Below, in pieces: positions 36,634 to 46,400 of a stretch of DNA of 64,000 nt. The notes beneath the pieces were generated by a model. That model searched no databases, was not told the DNA's origin, and saw only the letters and a list, made by a program, of their open reading frames with translations. The stretch comes from Cohaesibacter intestini (GTDB taxonomy: Bacteria; Pseudomonadota; Alphaproteobacteria; Rhizobiales; Cohaesibacteraceae), in assembly GCF_003324485.1 (NCBI RefSeq), contig NZ_QODK01000001.1, forward strand, positions 62,001 through 126,000. The letters run 5' to 3'. The stretch's first letter is position 1, and the number at the start of each line of letters is the position of its first letter. Position numbers and translations under genes: made by a program.

Positions 36634-38331
36634 CTAGCCGTGTACCGGTTTCATATCGCGGCGATTGCGGAATACCAGTGCAGGCAGAGCCGTTGCCAGC
36701 AGAAAGCCTGCGAATGGCAAAGCCATTTGCACCAGAGCATAGACACCGATGAGGCGACGGTTGCCGCCAGCACTCAGGGCTACGGCTTCGGTGGTGATCG
36801 TGTCCCAGCGGCCGCCACCGATTAACAGGGTTGGCAAATATTGCCCGATGGAAACCGCAAAACCGACGGCGGCGGCGGTGAGGATCGGGCGCAGTAGCAT
36901 CGGCAGGCGCAGGCGCAGGAAGGCCACCCACGGTCCACAGCCCAAAGACGCTGCGAGCTGGGCGTAACGTGGGTCAAGACTGCGCCATGGGTCGGCCAGT
37001 GACAGAAAAATATAGGGCAATACGAAAATCAAATGGCTCAGAACCAAAGTCGGCAAACTGTGGGCGCTGCCGCCAAGCAGAAACAGCAGTTGCAAGCCGA
37101 ACAGAAAGGCGACTTGCGGCACGATGAGCGGCACATAAAGCAGCATCAGGCTGCGGCGGGATGTTTTGCGGCGGGATCGGTTCTCCGATTCCAGACAGGC
37201 GATGGTTACGACCAGCGCAATCAACGTGGCCAGAGAGCCGATCAGGACGGAGTTGATCAACGGGTCCCCCATCATCGTGGCTTGCCGCTCCCAACTGCGC
37301 ATGGACAGGGTCGCGGGAAAAGCATCGGGGAAGCGCCACAAACCGGCAATGGACCACAGCCCCATGCCTGCCAAGCCGAGCACCATCACCAGAACAGCGG
37401 CAATGGTTGCCATCGCGGCGGCCCCTCGCAAGAGCAGATCCTGTTGAAAGCGTGCGCCTGAAACCGCCAGATGCCGAAAGAGTCGACCGGTCAGTTTTTC
37501 ACCGACCCACCAGAGCAGAAGAGCGAACAAAGTGACAGCCAATTGCAGGATGGCACCGGCCGAGGCGAGAAAGCGGTATTCAAGATCCGGGTCACTCATC
37601 CAGCGGGTCAGCTGCACGGCCAGTGTTGGTGGGTTTGTGGGGCCAAGGATCAGCGCCACATCGACCACCGAGGTGGCATAGGCGATGACGGCAAAGACCG
37701 GCAAACGGATCTGGGCATAAAGGCGCGGCCAGACCGCATAAATCCAGGCAGACATCGGACCGTATCCCAATGTCCGTGCAACATTTGCATGGCGGCGTGG
37801 ATTGACTTGAGGCAAGGCCGCAAGGCTGACCAACAGCAGGAAGGGCAGTTCCTTGGTCGCAAGGCCGGCAATCATTGCCAGCCCCAGACCATCATGGGGG
37901 AAGATCCAGTCTGGCGGTCGGCTCCAGCCAGACAGGTCAGGGGAAATCATCCTGGTCAGCCAGCCCGATGGAGCGAGCAGGAAGGCAAAGCCCAGCGCGG
38001 TAGCCGCATGCGGAATGGAGAGCAACGGGCTGACCAACCGCTCGATCCAGCGAAAGAAGGCTGTCCCCGACCATGCACCGAGCAAACCGATGGTGATCAA
38101 CAGCGCAATCAGCGTTGTCACCAGACCCGCTGCCAAACTGAGCATAATAGACTTGCCAAGTCCTGCTGTGGCAAACAGGGCGCGAAATGGGTCGAGCGTC
38201 ACAGCATCGCCCCCCAGCACCGGCAGCCAGCCAAAGGCAGGGGCCAGCGATCCTGCAAGGCCCGCAAGAATCGGTCCCAGCATCAGGATCAAAGCCACAG
38301 CGGGCGCTATGAGGGTGGTGCGTGAGGACAT
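36634..38331 (-). CDS. ynjC: YnjC-type fused ABC permease
   Basis: The 565-residue protein is a tandem of two permease halves, about 12 membrane helices in all, each with a binding-protein-dependent transport loop (LATKELPFLLLVSLAALPQVNPRRHANVARTLGYGP in the first; LADPWRSLDPRYAQLAASLGCGPWVAF in the second). This fused form is that of YnjC and ThiP. Neighbouring genes for the ATPase (12 bp) and binding protein (134 bp) complete the transporter. The substrate is not established for YnjBCD; thiamine-like or polyamine-like compounds are possible. Confidence 0.85.
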   Translation of the reverse strand: MSSRTTLIAPAVALILMLGPILAGLAGSLAPAFGWLPVLGGDAVTLDPFRALFATAGLGKSIMLSLAAGLVTTLIALLITIGLLGAWSGTAFFRWIERLVSPLLSIPHAATALGFAFLLAPSGWLTRMISPDLSGWSRPPDWIFPHDGLGLAMIAGLATKELPFLLLVSLAALPQVNPRRHANVARTLGYGPMSAWIYAVWPRLYAQIRLPVFAVIAYATSVVDVALILGPTNPPTLAVQLTRWMSDPDLEYRFLASAGAILQLAVTLFALLLWWVGEKLTGRLFRHLAVSGARFQQDLLLRGAAAMATIAAVLVMVLGLAGMGLWSIAGLWRFPDAFPATLSMRSWERQATMMGDPLINSVLIGSLATLIALVVTIACLESENRSRRKTSRRSLMLLYVPLIVPQVAFLFGLQLLFLLGGSAHSLPTLVLSHLIFVLPYIFLSLADPWRSLDPRYAQLAASLGCGPWVAFLRLRLPMLLRPILTAAAVGFAVSIGQYLPTLLIGGGRWDTITTEAVALSAGGNRRLIGVYALVQMALPFAGFLLATALPALVFRNRRDMKPVHG

Positions 38332-38465
38332 GGGGCTTATGCCTGCTTCCTGTCAGAGCAAAGGGTTCCTGTCGACGTTAAGGCTGTCAGCGAAGGGCAC
38401 GTCTTGTTGCCTAAGACACTGGGCGGGGCATTGTAAACACCCCGCCCGATTGCTCGGCTCGGTGC

Positions 38466-39731
38466 CTATTGCACAGCGTAGCGTTTGGTCCAGTCGGCCT
38501 CGAAGCGGGTCAACCAGGAGGCGTGCGGTTCCGACAGGGCCGGGCCGAATTCTTCTGGCTTCAGGGTAGCGATACCAAGATCAAGCGCCTCAAAGCGGGC
38601 CTTGTCCTTGGCACTGAGGCTGGCGATATTCAGAACCGTCGGATCACCCCAGACCTGCGGGTCCTGCTTCACCGCCTGGGCTTCGGGCGACAGCAGGAAA
38701 TCGGCCAAGACCAAAGCACCAGCCTTGGCGTTGGCATTGAAGGGGATCGCGACAAAATGGCTGTTGCCGATGGTGCCGCCCTCGAAGGTGAAAGAGCGGA
38801 CCGTGTCTGGCAGTTCCTGATTGGCAATCGACGCGGATGCATCGCTTGGATTGAAGGTGAAGGCGATTTCTGTTTCGCCGTCGGCCAGCAAGTTTTTCAG
38901 GCTCGATACATTGTCCGGGAAGGCCTTGGCCTGCCTCCACAGATGGGGGTGCAATTCGTCAAGATAGGCAAACAGTTTGTCGGCGACCGGCTGATAGGTG
39001 GCATCTGTTGCCTCGCTTGACAGGACGGCGGGATCCTCAGCCAGTTCCAGCGCCAGTTGCTTCAAGAAGGTGGAGCCGATGAAATCCGGTGGCTTTGGAT
39101 AGGCAAAGCGGCCGGGATTTTTCTTGGCCCAATCGAGCAATTCGGCGGCGGATTTTGGCAGATCTGTGGTGATCGCACTATCATAATAGAAGGACAGCTG
39201 CGCCATGCCCCACGGGCTTTCCAGTCCATCGGTGGGAATGGTGAAATCGGTGGTGAGGGTCGGCTTGCCATCGATATCGGCATATTGGTAGTTAGGCAGA
39301 TCCGGAGCCCAGCTCATGGGCAGCAGCAAGCCTTTTTCCTTCAGGGAGGCGAAGTTTTCGCCGTTGATCCAGACGAGATCAACCGAGCCGCCTTCTTCCT
39401 TGCCTGCTGCTTTTTCAGCGATGATCTGGGAGACCACGTTCGCGGTGTCGCTCACCTTCACATGCTTGACAGTGACGCCATAGCGATCAGCCACTTGCTG
39501 CCCTGCCCAGTCGATATAAGCATTGATCCGGTCACCGCCGCCCCAGGCGTGGAAATAGACGGTCTGGCCTTTGGCCTTGGCAAGAACTGCCTGCCAGTCC
39601 TTGACATCGAGGTCGGCGGCAAAGGATGCACCGGACGAAAGAGCAAAGCTGCCAGCCATCAGAGCCGAGCCAAGCAGCAGGGTTCGACGTGTGAAAGTTT
39701 GGGGCGAAAACAGGTTGTGAAGGGCAGACAT
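38466..39731 (-). CDS. ynjB: YnjB-type ABC binding protein with Tat-like signal
   Basis: From the ATG at 39731 (GGAGAGAG 8 bp upstream) the protein is 421 residues. It starts with a twin-arginine-like signal, QTFTRRTLLLGSALMAGSFALSSGASFAADL. The mature protein has the YnjB features WQAVLAKAKGQTVYFHAWGGGDRINAYIDW and DLVWINGENFASLKEKGLL, and a binding-protein fold to the C terminus WTKRYAVQ. A much longer frame to 39983 would hide the signal. It is the first gene of the ynjBCD-type operon. The substrate is unknown. Confidence 0.87.
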   Translation of the reverse strand: MSALHNLFSPQTFTRRTLLLGSALMAGSFALSSGASFAADLDVKDWQAVLAKAKGQTVYFHAWGGGDRINAYIDWAGQQVADRYGVTVKHVKVSDTANVVSQIIAEKAAGKEEGGSVDLVWINGENFASLKEKGLLLPMSWAPDLPNYQYADIDGKPTLTTDFTIPTDGLESPWGMAQLSFYYDSAITTDLPKSAAELLDWAKKNPGRFAYPKPPDFIGSTFLKQLALELAEDPAVLSSEATDATYQPVADKLFAYLDELHPHLWRQAKAFPDNVSSLKNLLADGETEIAFTFNPSDASASIANQELPDTVRSFTFEGGTIGNSHFVAIPFNANAKAGALVLADFLLSPEAQAVKQDPQVWGDPTVLNIASLSAKDKARFEALDLGIATLKPEEFGPALSEPHASWLTRFEADWTKRYAVQ

Positions 39732-40037
39732 TCCGGTTTCTCTCTCCTTTGCGTCCCATTCGCCAGACTTGCGCGACGATGTGGACATCAAATTCTCTGT
39801 GTTTCTCGACTTCGCGGCAATCCAAGAGATCAGACCCCTCTTAGAGCAACGGGACTTGCACACTTCCTGCTTTGCGCCTGTCCGGCCAATGTTGGCATCA
39901 AACAACAAACCGGACCGCAGCACCATAAAAATAGCGCTATAAGGGATGAGTGCCTGTGCTTGTTGTTTCAGTCGGGCAAGCACACGGTCAATTCACAACT
40001 ACTTGAAATCCATATCAATCACGACGCTTCACACAGC
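39732..40037. other. non-coding region upstream of the ynjB-like gene
   Basis: This 306-bp stretch lies between the start of ynjB and the terminator of bfr, and should hold the ynjBCD promoter. I looked for a TPP riboswitch core on the minus strand, since ThiBPQ-like systems often have one, and saw none. A 10-bp palindrome ATAGCGCTAT is present near 39930. Confidence 0.4.
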
Positions 40038-40070
40038 AAAAAGGCCCGCATCCGGCTGGATGCGAGCCTT
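40038..40070 (-). terminator. terminator after bfr
   Basis: On the minus strand AAGGCTCGCATCC pairs with GGATGCGGGCCTT (one mismatch) around a 4-base loop and is followed by TTT. It starts 26 bp after the bfr stop. Confidence 0.85.
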
Positions 40071-40096
40071 GGTGTCAGCAATGATGCCGGGCGCGA

Positions 40097-40582
40097 TCAG
40101 TCGCCAGCGCCAGCATCTTCAGCCTGCAGCTGGGCATATTTCTGATCGCCAAGCTGGTCGAGCAGATTGAGCTGGGTTTCGAGATAATCGATATGGCCTT
40201 CTTCGTCGGCCATCAGCTCTTCGAACAGCTTCATGGTGATATAGTCACCGGCTTCGTTGCAGCATTCGCGGCCTTCTTTATAGAGAGCGCGCGCAGAAAT
40301 CTCGCCTTTCAGGTCGCTTTCCAGAATTTCCTTGATGGTCTGACCAATCATCAGCGGATCGAGCTGCTGCAGGTTTGGATGGCCTTCGAGGAACAGGATG
40401 CGCTCGATGAATTTATCGGCATGTTCCATTTCCTCGATCGATTCCGCGCGCCATTTGGCCGCCATTTTGGTGTAACCCCAATCGTCGAGGAGACGATAAT
40501 GCAGCCAATATTGGCTGACCGCCGTCAGTTCACTGCGCAAACCCTTGTTCAAATACTCAATGACTTTTTCGTTACCCTTCAT
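40097..40582 (-). CDS. bfr: bacterioferritin
   Basis: From the ATG at 40582 (GAGAGG upstream) the protein is 161 residues. It forms 24-subunit iron-storage shells. The ferroxidase centre is intact: Glu18 (GLRSELTAV), Glu51 and His54 (EEMEHADKF), and the pair in [11 protein letters not shown]; Met52 is the expected haem ligand. An upstream in-frame ATG at 40597 is less likely. It lies downstream of bfd on the same strand, with an Irr-type box in the 254-bp gap between them. Confidence 0.97.
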   Translation of the reverse strand: MKGNEKVIEYLNKGLRSELTAVSQYWLHYRLLDDWGYTKMAAKWRAESIEEMEHADKFIERILFLEGHPNLQQLDPLMIGQTIKEILESDLKGEISARALYKEGRECCNEAGDYITMKLFEELMADEEGHIDYLETQLNLLDQLGDQKYAQLQAEDAGAGD

Positions 40583-40762
40583 GATGGTCCTCTCCACGAT
40601 GGTGTGTGGTCAATCTTCAATATGTCCGGCAGCCGTCCACAGGCCATGGAGCGGCGGTGCTTGATGTCGCATCGAGTCGTCTTTGGCGGAAAGTATACCG
40701 CTGGTATGAGACTGCGGATATGCGGCAAACTACCAAAGTGCTGGCGGGCAAAGTGCTCTATC

Positions 40763-40777
40763 TTAGAATGATTCTAA
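40763..40777. promoter_or_regulatory. Irr-type iron control element (ICE) upstream of bfr
   Basis: TTAGAATGATTCTAA is a perfect 15-bp palindrome about a central G and matches the core of the alphaproteobacterial Irr box (TTTAGAA-N3-TTCTAAA). It lies 181 bp before the bfr start and 60 bp past the bfd stop, in the bfd-bfr gap. Irr, the haem-responsive Fur relative, represses iron-storage genes in rhizobia when iron is low; its use here is inferred from the site and the gene. Confidence 0.7.
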
Positions 40778-40836
40778 TTTAGAGGCACAAAGGGTTCTCG
40801 TCAAGGTAAAATGCGCAGGATTGACGCAATCAGCGC

Positions 40837-41106
40837 TTATTCTCCGGCTTCCACTTTTTCGCGATCAAGATAGTGCGGTACGCGGATTCGGGCGATTTCA
40901 TCTCTTTGGGCGATGGAAACATCATAGCCCTTGGAAAGCAACAGGGCATCGATCGAGGGTCGGCAACAGCCGCATTGGGGACGACAGCCACAGCCACGAT
41001 AGATCAGATTGGACCGGATCGGACGACCGGGATTTTCGTTCCGCAAACGATCTGCAACTTCAATGATTTGCCCATCGGTGATGCGATTGCAATGACATAT
41101 GATCAT
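40837..41106 (-). CDS. bfd: bacterioferritin-associated ferredoxin (2Fe-2S)
   Basis: The 89-residue protein starts MIICHCNRITDGQIIEVADR and carries the cluster cysteines Cys4, Cys6 and the group GCGCRPQCGCC at residues 38-48. Bfd binds bacterioferritin and passes electrons to release stored iron. It is longer by about 25 residues than E. coli Bfd, with a charged C-terminal tail (RIRVPHYLDREKVEAGE). It is divergent from the downstream SDR gene and upstream of bfr, the usual partner. Confidence 0.92.
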   Translation of the reverse strand: MIICHCNRITDGQIIEVADRLRNENPGRPIRSNLIYRGCGCRPQCGCCRPSIDALLLSKGYDVSIAQRDEIARIRVPHYLDREKVEAGE

Positions 41107-41228
41107 GGAGGGCGATTCCCGGTTTCTTGCCTGCTTAAAATTTGAGCCTGAAATTCACATATAGGCGGTCACCAAAGGATTGGCAAATCCGCTTGCGCAC
41201 CTTATCTTGAGTTGGAAAGGAATTTGGC

Positions 41229-41975
41229 ATGACCAATAGCGACAAAAAGACACTGGTGCTAACCGGCGCGAGCCGCGGCATCGGACATGCAACTGTGAAG
41301 CGCTTCTCCAAGGCGGGATGGCGGGTGATCAGTTGCTCCCGACAGCCTTTTTCCGACAAATGTCCGTGGCCAATGGGGGAAGCAGATCATATCCAGATCG
41401 ACCTGTCGGACCCGGACAATCTGGGTGTCGCGGTCGGTGAGATCCGCAAGCGACTGGCGACCGAGGGCGGCAAACTGAATGCGTTAGTCAACAATGCGGC
41501 CATCAGCCCGAAAAATGAAGAAGGACAACGGCTTGATAGCCTCGAGACACCAATGCATTTGTGGCGACAGGTCTTTCAGGTGAACTTCTTCGCGCCGATC
41601 ATGTTGGCCAGGGGCCTGTTTTCGGAACTCAAGGCAGCGGAAGGGTCGATCGTCAATGTTACCTCGATTGCCGGTATGCGGGTGCATCCTTTTGCCGGCA
41701 CGGCTTACGCAACCTCAAAGGCGGCCCTGGCGTCACTGACCCGAGAAATGGCAGCCGATTTCGGACCGCACAATATCCGGGTGAATGCCATCGCGCCGGG
41801 CGAGATTGACACCTCGATCCTGTCACCGGGGACGGAGAAAATCGTCGAGACCATTCCGTTGCGTCGCCTGGGCGCCCCGGGTGAGGTAGCCGACACGATC
41901 TTCTATCTCTGCTCAGAGGAAAGCAGCTATGTCACGGGCAGCGAGATTCACATCAACGGCGGCCAGCACGTTTAG
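41229..41975 (+). CDS. short-chain dehydrogenase/reductase
   Basis: The 248-residue classical SDR has the cofactor motif TGASRGIG at residues 13-20, the NNAA motif (LVNNAAISPK), catalytic Ser in the VNVTSIAGMR region and the YxxxK pair in TAYATSKAAL. The C-terminal VTGSEIHINGGQHV is normal for FabG-like enzymes. AAGGA lies 10 bp before the ATG. Nothing around it indicates a substrate; it is monocistronic, with bfd divergent on its left. Confidence 0.88.
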   Translation: MTNSDKKTLVLTGASRGIGHATVKRFSKAGWRVISCSRQPFSDKCPWPMGEADHIQIDLSDPDNLGVAVGEIRKRLATEGGKLNALVNNAAISPKNEEGQRLDSLETPMHLWRQVFQVNFFAPIMLARGLFSELKAAEGSIVNVTSIAGMRVHPFAGTAYATSKAALASLTREMAADFGPHNIRVNAIAPGEIDTSILSPGTEKIVETIPLRRLGAPGEVADTIFYLCSEESSYVTGSEIHINGGQHV

Positions 41976-42285
41976 GCCTCCAGCGATATTTCCTCCCAAT
42001 TTCAATCACTTATTCGCAGAAGGCCCCTGATTGCGAAAAAATGAATACTGCAATGCACATTATAATTTTTGCATTGATTCCAGTCTTTTACAGAAGTTTT
42101 TCGCAACAGTCTGTCAAGTTATGCTGCGACGCATTATCATTTCTTGCAAATGTGACATTGTGTCGCACATAATTCCCGCTAGGATGGTCTCATACGCAGA
42201 AACGCGAATGAACCGACAGGCAGAGCTGACCCCTCTCAGTACATCATACAAAGAGGGCGGTTTTGTCTACTGGCGGGAGGACCCA

Positions 42286-43149
42286 ATGACAGACGCAATC
42301 GATGCCGGATCCGTAACTCTTGAGGGCAAAAACAAGGATGCAGCACCGGCACGCAAGATGCCCAAGCCGATTATCCAGACCCTGACAACCGACGATCTGA
42401 CCGAAGCGCTCAGTGCGGGCTTGCGTGACTTTCAGGCCACCGCGATGTATGGGCTGTTCTTCGGCGCCTTCTATGCCATCGGCGGCTGGTTGCTCCTGTG
42501 GCTGATGAGTTCCTACAATCTGCCCTATCTGGCCTATCCACTGGCTTCCGGCTTTGCGCTGATTGCACCCTTCATTGCTGCTGGCCTGTATGAAATCAGC
42601 CGCCGCCGTGAACTGGGACTACCGCTCGGCTGGTCCCATGTGCTGGGCGCGATCTTCAGCCCCCAGAGCAAGGAGTTGCGCTGGATGGCGCTGGTGACCG
42701 GCTTTGCGTTCATCATCTGGATCGATATTGCCATCTTCCTCTATGTGATCTTCTTTGGCTTGCAAAGCATCAATGTCAGCGAACTGATCACCACCATTGT
42801 CACCACACCGGAAGGGGCGCTGTTCCTGCTGGTCGGCAATCTTGTCGGGGCGGCGCTGGGCGTGGCGGTGTTCTCCATCACCGCCATTTCCTTCCCGTTG
42901 CTGCTCGACAAGGATGTCGACTTTATCACAGGCATGATCACGTCGATCAAATGTGTCCTGACGAATCAAAAGGCTATGCTGAGTTGGGCCATATTCATCG
43001 CTTTCATGCTGATGATCAGCCTTGCCTCTTTCCTGTTGGGACTGATCTTCGTGCTTCCTTTGCTCGGTCATGCAACCTGGCACCTATACAAACGTGCAAT
43101 TCTCTTTGAAGAAGCAACATTTTCTGATGCAACCGATGATATACAGTGA
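42286..43149 (+). CDS. DUF2189 polytopic membrane protein
   Basis: I choose the ATG at 42286, which has GGGAGG directly before it; the frame is open further upstream to 42031 but that stretch is not protein-like. The 287-residue product has a soluble N terminus and about six membrane helices, with the DUF2189 signature TTDDLTEALSAGLRDFQATAMYGLFFGAFYAI, GFALIAPFIAAGLYEISRRRELG, and LPLLGHATWHLYKRAIL at the end. The function of this widespread alphaproteobacterial family is unknown. It is followed by a strong terminator. Confidence 0.88.
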   Translation: MTDAIDAGSVTLEGKNKDAAPARKMPKPIIQTLTTDDLTEALSAGLRDFQATAMYGLFFGAFYAIGGWLLLWLMSSYNLPYLAYPLASGFALIAPFIAAGLYEISRRRELGLPLGWSHVLGAIFSPQSKELRWMALVTGFAFIIWIDIAIFLYVIFFGLQSINVSELITTIVTTPEGALFLLVGNLVGAALGVAVFSITAISFPLLLDKDVDFITGMITSIKCVLTNQKAMLSWAIFIAFMLMISLASFLLGLIFVLPLLGHATWHLYKRAILFEEATFSDATDDIQ

Positions 43150-43242
43150 TAGAGTGAGGGGTAGTTTCTTTGGCTCGTCCCCAAAATTGGCCAAAGAGAC
43201 CGAGATCATCTGACGAGATGACCGATCGCGAAAATTGCGAGG

Positions 43243-43272
43243 AAAGACCGGAGCCTACCTGCTCCGGTCTTT
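43243..43272 (+). terminator. terminator after the DUF2189 gene
   Basis: A perfect 12-bp stem, AAAGACCGGAGC and GCTCCGGTCTTT, with a 6-base loop and a TTTTT run at its end, lies 93 bp after the stop codon. Confidence 0.9.
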
Positions 43273-43367
43273 TTGCATGTCAGAGCGATATTTGCAGGCA
43301 GCCTGCCCGACAGTTACAGCGGATTGGCGCGACAAGTTCTGCCTGTATTTTCCAATTGACCCCAACA

Positions 43368-43402
43368 AAACGGCCCTTCTGTATCAACGAGAAGGGCCGT
43401 TT
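43368..43402 (-). terminator. terminator after the RND permease gene
   Basis: A perfect 13-bp stem (AAACGGCCCTTCT and AGAAGGGCCGTTT, 9-base loop) lies 45 bp after the RND permease stop. On the minus strand it ends in TTTTG. Confidence 0.88.
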
Positions 43403-43447
43403 GTTGTGTGATGCGCCTGCGTGAGCGGGCTGTGGTTTGTTTGAGGT

Positions 43448-46400
43448 CTATTCCGCAGGCTGTGTGCCACCGGAGGACCGTTTGGAAGATCCATGCAACA
43501 GCAGGGAAACAAACCTGCGGATGTCTCCGCCAACGCCGAACAGGCTGGGCACGAGGAACAGCACAAACAGGGTTGCGACCGCAAGACCGAAGACAATGGT
43601 GATTGCCATCGGTTTGAGGAACTGCGCCTGAAGGGATGCCTCGAACAACAGCGGCGTCAGACCACAGACTGTGGTCAGGGAGGTCAACAGCACAGCGCGC
43701 AAACGGTCGCAGCTGGCCCCGATGGCGGCTTTGCGCAAGGACTCCCCATGGGCAAGACGCTCATCCAGCCGGCTGACCAGAATGATCGAGTCATTGACCA
43801 GAATGCCCGCCAGACCCAACAGGCCAATCAGCGACATGATGGTCAACTGGAAGCCCAGCAGGTAATGGCCGAGCACGGCACCAACCACACCAAATGGGAT
43901 GATCATCATGATGGCGAAAGGCCTTGTGTAGGAGGCAAAAACCCATGAGAGCACGATAAAGATGGTTATCAACGCGATGACCACACCGAGTTTCAAGTCA
44001 GCAAAGGCATTCATCCGCTCTTCGTTGCGTCCGGAAAAGTGGTAGTCCACCCCATATTTTGCCGCCACTTCGGGAACCAGACTCTGACCGAGATCGGCCA
44101 CCAGCTCGGTGACTGTCACCACGGCGGAATCCACATCACCAGTGACAGCCAGCGTCGTTTTGCCATCCTCGCGCAGGATGGAGGAGAAGCCCTGACGGTC
44201 CCGCAAGGAGACCACTTCAGTCAATGGCACAAACTTTCCACCCGGACTTTTCAGCCAGATGGACCGCAGATTGTCTTCGTCCGTGCGCTTTATCTGCTGG
44301 ATACGGACATCAACCTCTTCATCCATGATCGAAAGCTTGCGGGCCACCCGGCCATCAACCAGATCGCGCACCTGTTCGCCGACCGTTTGGGGGGTGAAGC
44401 CAAGGGAACGCCCCCGCGCGGTCAGCTCAAGCACCAACTCGGGCTTGCCATAGGGCATGTTGTCGTCCAGTTCACTGACACCGGGATAACTCGACAGGCG
44501 CTCCTGCAGCTCCAGCGACGCCAGTTTGAGCTGTTCTGGACGTGCTCCGGTGAGGCGAATATCGAGGTCAGCCCCCGGAGGCCCGCCGCGACGGCCCCGG
44601 ATGGACGCTCGTTTGAGACCCGACAAGTTGGGTAAGTTGCGACGCAAGGCATTCTGGAATAAAGGTGTACGCACGGTGCGTATCTCGGAACTGGTCAAGC
44701 GCACCTGCAGAGAGGCCACATTGTCAGCGGTGGCATATCCCGACTTGCCAAGGGTGACGAAGGTGCCCGTGACGAGCGTCTCGTCGCCACCGACCTGCTT
44801 TTCGGTCTGATAGACAATCTTCTCCACTTCATCTGCGATTTCGCGCGCCCGTTCTTCCAAAATACCGACATTGTAGACCAGCGAGATGGTGATGCTTTCC
44901 GCTTCAGCCGAGGGGAAGAAGACAAAGCCGACACGTCCGCCCTTTACCACGCCGACAACAACGATCATCGCCGCCACACAGAGGGCCAGCGTGGTGTAAC
45001 GCCAATTGTAGGACAGGGTCACCAGCTTACGGAAGGGACCATCGCGAAAAGCAGCAAACCCATTGTCGAACGCGGCCCGGAAGGCACTGTCCTTCGGGCG
45101 ACCGGCATTGGTGCGGATGTCGACTTTGCGTGCCCTTCTCACCAGCACAAACTCGATCAGGCAGGCAAAGACGAAAGCAAGCCCGACCAGAGAGAGGAGT
45201 GGCATCAATCCCGCTCCGGGCAGATTGGCATGAACCCAGTGCCAGCTGGACTCGGTGACACCACCAAATTTGGCGACCAGCTCTTCGGACATACCATAAA
45301 ACAGCACCAGCAAGGAGACGGTGACCAAGCCGATCACGATCACCCGCTGGACGTTCCAGCCGCGATGATGGCTTGGGGTCATGGAATGGGCAAGGTGACC
45401 GGGCAAAATGAAGAAACATTCAATCAGGCTGGCGACCAGAACTGAAATCACCACGATGGGCAGCACACCCATGATCTGACCGATCGTGTCGCCAATCAGC
45501 AGAATGGGTGAAAAGGCAGCCACTGTCGTCAGCGATGCTGCGGTGACCGGCATCAGCATGCGAATGCCCGCCCCTTCGGCGGCCACGGGTCCGGGCATGC
45601 CGGACTGGAAACGGGTGGTGGCTTCTTCACCAACGACAATTGCGTCATCGACAATGATGCCGAGCATCATGATGAAGGCAAACAGTGACATCATGTTGAT
45701 GGTTTGGCCCAAGGCCAGCATGACGATACAGGCTGCCAGCATGGCAATCGGGATGCCCGCCCCCACCCAGAGAGCGGTCCGGATATTAAGGAACAGGGCA
45801 AGGATCAGCATCACCAGCACCAAGCCCGAAGCAGCATTTTTCACCAGAAGAAGGATGCGATCGACAAGGGCTTCGGAGCGGGAATCATACTGGATGACCT
45901 GCAAGGTCGGCGGGAAGGTGCCTCTGACCTCAGAAAGATACTCATTGACGATGGCGGAGGCCTTGAGCGAATCCGAACTGGCGGCCCGGCGTACGGTCAC
46001 CTGAATGGCAGGCTGCTCCTTCATCCGCCCCTTGACGGCGTCCGGGTCCAGACGACGCTGGATCGGGGCGATGTCCTCCAATGCCACCGTTGAACCATCG
46101 GCTTCGGACTTGATCTCGATCCGCGACAGGCTTTCGGGATTTTCCTCCACTGCCAACGTACGGACCTGCTTTTCGATGCCATCCTGCACCTTGCCGGATG
46201 GTTGGTCGCGGCTGTTCCTTGAAACCTGATCGGCCACATCCTTGACCGTCAGCCCCAGTCGACGCAGGTCATAGTCGGACAGACCGACATAGAATTCCTC
46301 GTCCCGCATCCCGGTGAACTGCACCGTATCGATGCCCCGGTCAATCAGATCATCCCGGATGGACTTGGCAAATTCTCGCAAGGCGCTTTCGGCAAAGGGG

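Noticed and set aside
39732-40037. Possible TPP riboswitch before the ynjB-like gene
   Set aside because: The conserved CUGAGA and ACCUGAUC cores are not present in order on the minus strand.
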